Assembly (NCBI GenBank): GCA_014239715.1
Contig: JAAZYJ010000428.1
Coordinates: forward strand, 1-6,622
From: Flavobacteriales bacterium
GTDB taxonomy: Bacteria; Bacteroidota; Bacteroidia; Flavobacteriales; Parvicellaceae
Length of the DNA: 6,622 bases
Direction of reading: 5' to 3'
Shown here piece by piece: positions 1 to 6,290 of this stretch (its first letter is position 1; every line of letters starts with the position of its first letter). The notes beneath the pieces are model-generated. The model searched no databases, was not told where the DNA came from, and saw only the letters and a list, made by a program, of their open reading frames with translations. Both the position numbers and the translations under genes were made by a program.

Positions 1-1
1 A

Positions 2-709
2 ACAAGACGTCAACAGCTGCAAAGAGAGCAAGGCATCAGAACGACTAAACACATTACTCTTGATGAAATAGGAAGACGTTTGGCGATTGGAGACTTTAAA
101 GAGCTCAATCTTATTGTAAAAGGTGACGTGGATGGTTCGATCGAAGCCCTTTCAGACTCGCTGATAAAACTGAGCACAGAGGAGATTCAGGTGAACATCA
201 TCCACAAGGCCATTGGGCAAATTTCAGAATCAGATGTGTTACTCGCAACGGCATCAGACGCGATAATATTAGGGTTTCAGGTAAGACCATCGATCCAGGC
301 AAGAAAATTATCTGAGAAAGAGGAAATTGATATCCGATTGTATTCCGTTATATACAAGGCGATCGAGGAGATTAAAGATGCAATGGAAGGAATGCTGTCT
401 CCGGACATTGAAGAGAACATTGTTGGTACAGTCGAAGTACGTGAGACCTTTAAGATCTCCAAAGTTGGTACGATAGCAGGATGCTTTGTCACAGATGGTC
501 AGATCAACAGAAATTCACAGATCAGACTCATAAGGGAAGGTATTGTAATTTATTCCGGAACGCTTGGGTCATTGAAGAGGTTCAAAGACGATGTGAAAGA
601 AGTCAAGAATGGTTACGAGTGCGGACTTAACATTGACAAGTACAATGACATTAAGGTCGGTGATGTAGTTGAGGCTTTCGAAGAGGTTGAGGTGGCAAGA
701 AAGCTGTAA
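2..709 (+). CDS. infB: Translation initiation factor IF-2, C-terminal part (5' end outside window)
   Basis: IF-2 is the cytoplasmic GTPase that brings formylmethionyl-initiator tRNA to the 30S subunit and promotes subunit joining. The reading frame is open from base 2 and gives 235 codons ending in TAA at 707-709. The GTPase domain is missing because the gene runs off the left edge. What remains begins near the end of domain II with the family signature [11 protein letters not shown]. The IF-2 core domain follows, with the KGDVDGS motif at about residues 40-46 of the fragment. Next come the long linker helix around [18 protein letters not shown] and DAMEGMLSP, and then the C-terminal beta-barrel that binds the initiator tRNA ([12 protein letters not shown], then [11 protein letters not shown] and GYECG). 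The fragment ends in the usual place for the family. A TTG at position 80 lies inside the gene and is not a start. No disruption is visible, and identification is secure from the motifs. Confidence 0.97.
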   Translation, partial: TRRQQLQREQGIRTTKHITLDEIGRRLAIGDFKELNLIVKGDVDGSIEALSDSLIKLSTEEIQVNIIHKAIGQISESDVLLATASDAIILGFQVRPSIQARKLSEKEEIDIRLYSVIYKAIEEIKDAMEGMLSPDIEENIVGTVEVRETFKISKVGTIAGCFVTDGQINRNSQIRLIREGIVIYSGTLGSLKRFKDDVKEVKNGYECGLNIDKYNDIKVGDVVEAFEEVEVARKL

Positions 710-742
710 ACCTGCCAACCTTCTAGGTCTTTATACGCTATC

Positions 743-1222
743 TTAAGGTAACTTCGGTAATTGAATATTGTCCCTGACGACTATTGCTGCGGGATGTTGT
801 TCGGAAATTTCATATTTGAATTCCATCGCCTGTTGTCTTGTGTAGAAATCACCGATCTTTAGACTGAAGTTCGGCTGCTGCCAGATGATATACACGTTAT
901 GCTCTCGGTTTTGCTTGATTAATTTTGCTCTTAATTGATTCACTTCATCTTTTTTCTGACTCAGCAATACCTGTACCCGATATCCTGACTTAGTTAAGGT
1001 AACATTTCCCCTTTCAAGCAATGTGACTTGATCAATTCGTGGGTCTTTATGGATGGTGACTTTGCCCGCGTTCGTGAATTCAATACTTCTGATGGTGTCG
1101 TATTGAACAGTGTCTGCTGCTATTTCAGCCAATGAATCATGCGTAGACTGTAATGTCCATTGCTCTTGCGCTTTGGTCGCGCAGAACGGAATGATCAGTA
1201 TTAGAAAGAAGGCAATTTTCAT
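743..1222 (-). CDS. Secreted SPOR-domain protein
   Basis: This encodes a 159-residue protein. Residues 1-18 form a signal peptide: a Lys at position 2, a hydrophobic core FFLILIIPF, and a likely signal-peptidase I site after ATKA. A linker with no recognised fold runs to about residue 78. Residues 79-154 fit a SPOR domain, with YRVQVLLSQ as first strand, a helix rich in charged residues, YIIWQQPNFSLKIGDFYTRQQAMEF in the middle (positions 111-135), and AAIVVRDNI as last strand. SPOR domains generally bind denuded peptidoglycan glycan strands, so a periplasmic cell-wall role is inferred; the substrate and precise function are unknown. The ATG at 1222 is preferred over one at 1270: it puts the signal peptide at the N-terminus, and both candidate promoter boxes lie between the two starts. 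The gene is convergent with infB (33 bp apart) and divergent from actA. A Cys at residue 14 does not sit in a lipobox. Confidence 0.85.
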   Translation of the reverse strand: MKIAFFLILIIPFCATKAQEQWTLQSTHDSLAEIAADTVQYDTIRSIEFTNAGKVTIHKDPRIDQVTLLERGNVTLTKSGYRVQVLLSQKKDEVNQLRAKLIKQNREHNVYIIWQQPNFSLKIGDFYTRQQAMEFKYEISEQHPAAIVVRDNIQLPKLP

Positions 1223-1239
1223 ACATCGTGAAACTGAAC

Positions 1240-1273
1240 CAAAAGTAATTATTTCAAACATAAAACTCACAAA
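1240..1273 (-). promoter_or_regulatory. Candidate Bacteroidota promoter for the SPOR-domain gene (proximal)
   Basis: Read on the minus strand, TTTG (plus positions 1270-1273) is followed after 22 bases by TACTTTTG (1240-1247). The latter matches all fixed positions of the Bacteroidota sigma-ABfr -7 element TAnnTTTG, and the spacing is within the usual range. Transcription would start near 1233-1236, leaving a short leader of about 11-14 bases before the ATG at 1222. This is a sequence match only, with no direct evidence of use. Confidence 0.45.
1255..1262 (-). promoter_or_regulatory. Alternative -7 box for the SPOR-domain gene (distal)
   Basis: On the minus strand this reads TATGTTTG, another full match to TAnnTTTG. 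No TTG lies at the normal distance upstream; the nearest is 31 bases away at plus positions 1294-1296. It would give a more typical leader of about 26-30 bases before the ATG at 1222. It competes with the proximal candidate, which has the better -33 element, and I cannot choose between them. Confidence 0.3.
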
Positions 1274-1386
1274 TCGTGCCGATTCTTTGAGTTCAATTAC
1301 TGTAAGAAGAGCGCGCAGGATGTTGCGTTCATCTGCTTGAGTAGAACCAATAGTTATTTAGAATGATTATAAATTGAAGAAGTGTC

Positions 1387-1409
1387 TGACAATTTCATGA
1401 CATTTGACA
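1387..1409. repeat. Cluster of three TGACA repeats beside the actA promoter
   Basis: TGACA occurs at 1387-1391, 1398-1402 and 1405-1409, at start-to-start distances of 11 and 7 bases. The first copy is also the right half of a small dyad, TGTC-T-GACA, at 1383-1391. The outer GTGTC (1382-1386) and GACAC (1406-1410) form a further inverted pair. The third copy overlaps the proposed -33 element of the actA promoter. The position suits a regulator binding site, but the repeats are short and chance is a real alternative. Confidence 0.25.
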
Positions 1410-1438
1410 CCTCTAATATCCATACTCTTTTATTTTTG
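1403..1438 (+). promoter_or_regulatory. Candidate Bacteroidota promoter for the act operon
   Basis: TATTTTTG at 1431-1438 is a full match to the Bacteroidota -7 element TAnnTTTG. A TTTG at 1403-1406 could serve as the -33 element, but the 24-base spacing is slightly longer than usual. Transcription would begin around 1442-1446, giving a leader of roughly 30-35 bases before the ATG at 1477. A GTG at 1438 that would extend the frame lies in this box, upstream of the predicted transcript start, and so is excluded as the start of ActA. Confidence 0.5.
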
Positions 1439-1476
1439 TGCCGACATTGTTGAGGATTCTTTACAAAGAACGGAAG

Positions 1477-2808
1477 ATGAAATTGAACATTCTAACACCT
1501 ATGATAGGTAATCTGGGCATTTGGGCTCTATTAATTTTTACATTTTTCTTGGGATCAGCTCGGTCTTTCGCTCAGGAAGGCGATGCAGAAGCAGGTGCGG
1601 CACTGTTCAAAAACAATTGTGCTTCTTGCCACCACCCATTGAAACGTGTAACCGGCCCTGCGCTAAAAGGAGCTTCTCAAAGATGGGCAGATGCAGGTGA
1701 GTCAGATTTGTTTTACGATTGGGTAAAAAATTCAAGTGCGCTTTTGGCTTCTGGAAAATCTGCACGTGCCAAAGAGATGGAGAGCTTTGACCCTAGCGTG
1801 ATGACTCCGCAAGCGGTTAGTAAATCGGAGATCGATGATATTGTTGCTTACGTTGAAAGTTTCGTTGAGCCTGCACGGCCAAGTGGAGATGATGGCTGTG
1901 CAACGCCATATTTGATCGAAGAGAAACAAAGTAGTGGTAAGTGGAAGTGGTTGCTGACGATCGCCATTGTTTTAAGCGTTGTCGTTTTTGCCACTGCAGG
2001 AGTTAACAGAAGGCTCAAAGAATCTTCTGATGAATTTGAAACGGATGATGACCAAACCTATATGGAAATTGCCAAGAATTGGCTTTGGAAAAATAAGGTG
2101 CTTGTTAGTGTTCTGGGCTTAGTATTGGTGTTGGTAGCACTTTCCGACCTTGGATGGCGTGCAGCACAGATCGATGTTGTAGAAGGGTATCAGCCTTCAC
2201 AGCCCATTAAGTTCTCCCATATCATTCACGCTTGCAAACACGAGATAGATTGTAAATATTGTCATAGCAGTGCAGAGAAATCAAAACATGCAGGAATCCC
2301 TTCTGTGAATGTATGTATGAACTGTCATAGAAGTATTCAGGAAGGTACTCATTTCAAAAAAGAGGAGATCGGGAAGATTCATAAAGCCGCAGGATATAGC
2401 GCTGAGGATAATGCATATAATGGAGAGACTGATCCGATAGTTTGGAATAAGGTTCACAATTTACCGGATCATGTTTATTTCAATCACTCACAACACGTAA
2501 GTGTAGCCGGGATCGATTGCATTCAATGTCATGGAGACGTTAAGACATTTGATGCAGGAAAGGTGGCAAGTGTTGGAGAGATCAACAAGCTGGAAGGAAC
2601 AACAAAATTAACCAGGCCCGTGTTAACAATGGGTTGGTGTATCGAGTGTCACGATGAAACTGGAGTCGATGTTGGTAAGAACGATTATTACAATGAAATT
2701 CACGCACGACTTAAGAAAGATCCGGAGCTTTTAAAGAAGTTTAAGGAAGATGATAAGATTTCCGTCAGAGAGCTTGGCGGTTGGGAATGTGCAAAGTGTC
2801 ACTATTAA
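1477..2808 (+). CDS. actA: Alternative complex III subunit ActA: hexahaem membrane-anchored cytochrome c
   Basis: ActA is the multihaem cytochrome c subunit of alternative complex III, passing electrons from quinol oxidation to a periplasmic carrier or terminal oxidase. The 443-residue product starts with a signal peptide (about 1-32, cleaved after SFA). A class I-like monohaem domain follows, with CASCH at 48-52 and probable axial ligand Met109 in the VMTPQAVS segment. A membrane helix at about 156-176 leads to an acidic cytoplasmic segment, and a second helix lies at about 207-226. The C-terminal pentahaem domain has CKYCH (259-263), CMNCH (280-284), CIQCH (348-352), CIECH (388-392) and CAKCH (438-442), one residue before the end. 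Extra histidines in FSHIIH (246-251) and YFNHSQH (334-340) probably serve as distal haem ligands. The topology places both haem domains in the periplasm. The extra N-terminal haem domain resembles monohaem ActE of the Rhodothermus complex. An ATG at 1501 would shorten the signal peptide and is less likely. actB follows after 20 bases. Confidence 0.93.
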   Translation: MKLNILTPMIGNLGIWALLIFTFFLGSARSFAQEGDAEAGAALFKNNCASCHHPLKRVTGPALKGASQRWADAGESDLFYDWVKNSSALLASGKSARAKEMESFDPSVMTPQAVSKSEIDDIVAYVESFVEPARPSGDDGCATPYLIEEKQSSGKWKWLLTIAIVLSVVVFATAGVNRRLKESSDEFETDDDQTYMEIAKNWLWKNKVLVSVLGLVLVLVALSDLGWRAAQIDVVEGYQPSQPIKFSHIIHACKHEIDCKYCHSSAEKSKHAGIPSVNVCMNCHRSIQEGTHFKKEEIGKIHKAAGYSAEDNAYNGETDPIVWNKVHNLPDHVYFNHSQHVSVAGIDCIQCHGDVKTFDAGKVASVGEINKLEGTTKLTRPVLTMGWCIECHDETGVDVGKNDYYNEIHARLKKDPELLKKFKEDDKISVRELGGWECAKCHY

Positions 2809-2815
2809 TCTAGTT

Positions 2816-2822
2816 GGAAGAG
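2816..2822 (+). promoter_or_regulatory. Ribosome binding site of actB
   Basis: GGAAGAG ends six bases before the ATG at 2829. It is the clearest Shine-Dalgarno-like sequence in the window and supports that start codon. The other genes here lack a good one, as is common in Bacteroidota. Confidence 0.55.
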
Positions 2823-2828
2823 TAGGCC

Positions 2829-5800
2829 ATGGCAACAAACAAAAAATATTGGAAGGGTTTTGACGAACTAAAAGAGACCCCTGAATTTGTTGAAAGAAAA
2901 AACAGCGAATTTCCGGCGGAAGTGCCCGTCGAGGAATTTATTGGTAGCGAAGAAGTGAGCGGGTTCAACACGGACAGGAGAGATTTTCTTAAATTTCTCG
3001 GTTTTAGTGTAGCGGCAGCATCTTTAGCGGCTTGTGAAAAGCCTGTTATCAAATCAATTCCTTACGTCAATAAACCTGAAGAAATTACCCCAGGTATAGC
3101 CAATTGGTATGCGTCTACATTCTATGACGGAAATGATTATGGCTCTATACTGGTTAAGACAAGAGAGGGAAGGCCTATCCTTGTTAAGGGGAACGGCAAT
3201 TATGGAATCAATCGTGGCGCGGCAACACCGAGAATGATTGGCTCTGTTCTATCCTTGTATAATGAGGCTCGACTAAAAGGACCTCACCGACATTCAGAGT
3301 CTGGTTGTACGCCATTATCATGGTCCGATGCTGATTCGGAAATAGGAGCTAAGCTAACGTCAATTGCCGGCAGAGGCGGCAAAATCCGTTTGGTATCCAG
3401 AACGATTATTTCTCCGTCTACGAAATTGGCGATAAATGCTTTTTTCACAAAGTATGGTGGTAAGGAAGCGTTTAGTATGGGACCTGCTGCGGCTGATCCT
3501 ATCGTAGAAACGTTGGGAGCATCTACGTCTGCAGGTGAGCAAGGATCAACTCCTGATTTTAAGCACATTACTCTTGATGAACTGTCCTACAGCGGTTTGA
3601 GAAACGCCAACAAGGAAAATTTTGGTGATGGTTTTATTCCGAATTATGACTTTTCCAAAGCCAAGGTGATCGTTGGTTTAGCTTGCGATTTTTTAAACGG
3701 TTGGCTCATGTCTACTGAATACATTGGACAATATGGGGAAACAAGAAAGCCGGAGAGTGGGTGGATGTCCAAACACTGGCAATTTGAATCGATCATGTCC
3801 CAAACCGGATCAAATGCGGATCAGAGAGTTCGGATCAAGCCTTCTGAGGAAGGGGTTGTTGCCGCAGGGATCTTGCATGCTGTTGGTGGAGGTGGTAAAG
3901 CCGCGGAAGGTGCATTGGGCACGTATTGCGAGCTGGTTGCAGAAGACTTGAAATCTGCAAATGGAGATTCATTAGTGGTTTCCGGATCGAACGACGTTAA
4001 TGTCCAGATGGTTGTAAATGCAATAAACAATCATTTAGGAAGCTATGGTAAGACAATTGATCGTTCTGCCTTGCTTGAAATGGGAAGGAATAACGACGAA
4101 GAAATTAAAACACTGGAGGAGGAGCTGTCCTCAGGATCAGTAGATGCCGTGCTCTTCTACGATACCAATCCGGTTTATTCAATGCAAAATGGAGGGCAAT
4201 GGGAAGAGGCTATAAAAGGCTGTGAACTATCCGTTTCATTTGCGCAGTATGAGGACGAAACAGCAAGTGCATGCAGCTATATTTGTCCTGATAATCATTA
4301 CCTGGAATCATGGAACGATTACAACCCAAAAAGTGGCCATTATAGCTTGGCACAACCGGTGATCCGACCACTCTATGATACTAGACAAGCACAGGAATCA
4401 TTGCTTGTATGGGGAGGAGAAGCAACAAGAAGTTCTGGCAAAGACAGTACGGTTTTCTATGATTTTCTAAAAAGCACATGGGGAAAATATGGCTTCCCAT
4501 TGCAGACGGACTATGCAACATTTTCGGAGTTTTGGAATTGGGCAGTACATAATGGCTCCATGGATGTTAAAGGGATGCCGGCCGCTGAGCAACAGGCATT
4601 TGCAGGCAACATGAATGCTGCTGTGTCAGGAGCAACATCCATAGAATCACATCCCGTTGAACTGATCATTTATCAGAAAGCAGGGATCGGAACAGGAAAG
4701 GACTCAGCTAATCCGTGGTTGCAAGAAATGCCTGACCCCCTATCAAAAGTCTCTTGGGACAATTATGTCACCATGTCGCCGTCAGATGTGCTGGCAATGT
4801 TCCCCGGTAGCTTGACAGAAGAAGGTCTTGCCAACAACGCTGAAGAGATAAAGGATTATGACGCGTGGAACTCGCTTTATATTGGACAGGAAGCTCCGGC
4901 TCATGTTGTAACAGTGGCTGTCGGTGATAATACGGTTAAACTTCCCGTGTTTCCAATGCCCGGACAAGCGTCTGGCACCATTGGGGTTGCAATGGGTTAT
5001 GGTAGAGGAGCACACGGAGGTTCCGAACCGATCATCGGTAGAGCAGCATATTACACAGAGAAATACGGAGGATACGAAAAGGATACTACCGGAAATTTAG
5101 TGGCAATAGGGCAGAACGCCTTTCCACTTATGGGATGGCAAAACGGAACCACATCGTTGTCAGGAATGGCAGCAACCATTGAACCACTAACGGAAACCTA
5201 CCCGTTAGCATGTTCTCAAACGCATCACACGGTGATGGGCCGGGAGTCTGTTGTAAGAGAAACGTCACTTGGCACGTATCTTTCTTCAGATTCTGATGCC
5301 TATAATCCACCCTTTAAACTGTCAGTAATTAAGGACGGAAAACACCAAGAGGTGCCCGTAGGAGAAGCCGATCTTTGGGACTCGCATTCTGTAGAGAATG
5401 TTGGTCACAGGTGGGGAATGTCTGTGGACCTGTCATCTTGTATCGGCTGTGGTTCATGTCTCGTTTCATGTGTTGCCGAGAACAATGTTCCGGTTGTTGG
5501 AAAAGACGAGATCAGAAGATCAAGAGACATGCATTGGCTTAGGATCGATCGATACTTTTCATCCGTAGGCGATGGAGATCGTAATGCCTGGGAAAAAGAC
5601 CCGACTACAAATTCATTCGACTACCATCAAATGGAAATATCACAGGCGAGCCCATCGGTGGTTTATATGCCGATGATGTGCCAGCATTGTAATCATGCAC
5701 CCTGTGAAACAGTTTGCCCTGTAGCGGCAACTACACATTCCAATGAAGGACTGAACCAGATGACCTACAACAGGTGTATAGGGACTAGATATTGTGCAAA

Positions 5801-6266
5801 CAACTGTCCATATAAGGTTAGACGTTTCAACTGGTTCAACTATCAAGGGTATAAAAAGTTTAACGAAAATAATCCGGCTCAGCAGGAAATTGGTCGAATG
5901 GTCCTCAACCCTGATGTGGTTGTTAGGTCCAGAGGAGTCATGGAAAAATGTAGCTTCTGTGTTAAGAAAATACAGGAAGGAAAGCTGGTTGCTAAGAAAG
6001 CAGGAAGGCCGGTTCAGGACGGAGACGTTACCACAGCTTGTGCCGAATCCTGCCCGGTTAATGCCATAACTTTTGGAGATTGGAATGACGATAGTTCGGC
6101 AATAAGAAAAAGTTCAGAATCTGATAGAGCATACCAATCACTTGAAGAGATTGGAGTTAAACCAAATGTTTGGTATAAGGTCAAGGTTAGAAATATAGAA
6201 GAAGAGGTGGTTGTGAGCAGTAATAATGACGCAAATGGTCATGAAACAGAACACAACACACACTAA
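2829..6266 (+). CDS. actB: Alternative complex III subunit ActB: Tat-targeted molybdopterin-oxidoreductase-like/iron-sulfur fusion protein
   Basis: ActB is the large periplasmic iron-sulfur subunit of alternative complex III, linking quinol oxidation at ActC to the ActA haems. The 1145-residue product has a hydrophilic N-terminal extension of about 45 residues, then a twin-arginine signal, TDRRDFLKFLGFS (Arg50-Arg51), ending in the lipobox LAAC with Cys69. This matches the TAT-variant-translocated family, in which the signal lies well inside the protein. Residues about 85-830 form the molybdopterin-oxidoreductase-like domain; in characterised ActB proteins it binds no molybdenum cofactor. The C-terminal ferredoxin-like domain has cysteines 871, 874, 877, 881; 951, 954, 959, 963; 983, 989, 993; and 1041, 1044, 1071, 1075. 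These 15 ligands fit three [4Fe-4S] clusters and one [3Fe-4S] cluster, with Thr986 in CIGTRYC where a fourth cysteine would be expected. The tail after about 1100 is acidic and low in complexity. The gene is uninterrupted and is 24 bases from actC. Confidence 0.96.
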   Translation: MATNKKYWKGFDELKETPEFVERKNSEFPAEVPVEEFIGSEEVSGFNTDRRDFLKFLGFSVAAASLAACEKPVIKSIPYVNKPEEITPGIANWYASTFYDGNDYGSILVKTREGRPILVKGNGNYGINRGAATPRMIGSVLSLYNEARLKGPHRHSESGCTPLSWSDADSEIGAKLTSIAGRGGKIRLVSRTIISPSTKLAINAFFTKYGGKEAFSMGPAAADPIVETLGASTSAGEQGSTPDFKHITLDELSYSGLRNANKENFGDGFIPNYDFSKAKVIVGLACDFLNGWLMSTEYIGQYGETRKPESGWMSKHWQFESIMSQTGSNADQRVRIKPSEEGVVAAGILHAVGGGGKAAEGALGTYCELVAEDLKSANGDSLVVSGSNDVNVQMVVNAINNHLGSYGKTIDRSALLEMGRNNDEEIKTLEEELSSGSVDAVLFYDTNPVYSMQNGGQWEEAIKGCELSVSFAQYEDETASACSYICPDNHYLESWNDYNPKSGHYSLAQPVIRPLYDTRQAQESLLVWGGEATRSSGKDSTVFYDFLKSTWGKYGFPLQTDYATFSEFWNWAVHNGSMDVKGMPAAEQQAFAGNMNAAVSGATSIESHPVELIIYQKAGIGTGKDSANPWLQEMPDPLSKVSWDNYVTMSPSDVLAMFPGSLTEEGLANNAEEIKDYDAWNSLYIGQEAPAHVVTVAVGDNTVKLPVFPMPGQASGTIGVAMGYGRGAHGGSEPIIGRAAYYTEKYGGYEKDTTGNLVAIGQNAFPLMGWQNGTTSLSGMAATIEPLTETYPLACSQTHHTVMGRESVVRETSLGTYLSSDSDAYNPPFKLSVIKDGKHQEVPVGEADLWDSHSVENVGHRWGMSVDLSSCIGCGSCLVSCVAENNVPVVGKDEIRRSRDMHWLRIDRYFSSVGDGDRNAWEKDPTTNSFDYHQMEISQASPSVVYMPMMCQHCNHAPCETVCPVAATTHSNEGLNQMTYNRCIGTRYCANNCPYKVRRFNWFNYQGYKKFNENNPAQQEIGRMVLNPDVVVRSRGVMEKCSFCVKKIQEGKLVAKKAGRPVQDGDVTTACAESCPVNAITFGDWNDDSSAIRKSSESDRAYQSLEEIGVKPNVWYKVKVRNIEEEVVVSSNNDANGHETEHNTH

Positions 6267-6290
6267 AAGGTAGTTTAAAACACGATAAGA

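Noticed and set aside
710..742. Possible bidirectional terminator between the convergent infB and SPOR genes
   Set aside because: Only a 4-bp stem (ACCT/AGGT at 718-728) with a 3-base loop is present and no proper T-tract follows; too weak to call.
1178..1222. SPOR-domain protein as a lipoprotein through Cys14
   Set aside because: The residues before the cysteine (Ile-Pro-Phe) do not fit a lipobox, and a good signal peptidase I site follows at residue 18.
1110..1340. Open frame of 76 codons on the plus strand across the SPOR gene start and the intergenic region
   Set aside because: It lies mostly antisense to the SPOR signal peptide, has no recognisable domain, and is explained as a shadow of the real gene.
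1438..1476. Longer ActA start at GTG 1438
   Set aside because: It overlaps the predicted -7 promoter box, and it would put 13 charged and polar residues ahead of an otherwise normal signal peptide.
2829..5420. ActB large domain as an active molybdenum enzyme
   Set aside because: Characterised ActB proteins bind no molybdopterin cofactor, the usual N-terminal cluster-binding cysteines of true molybdoenzymes are not evident, and the neighbours are act genes.
5794..6069. Open frame of 91 codons on the plus strand inside actB
   Set aside because: It overlaps the iron-sulfur domain of actB, whose cysteine pattern is clearly real; no independent coding signal is seen.
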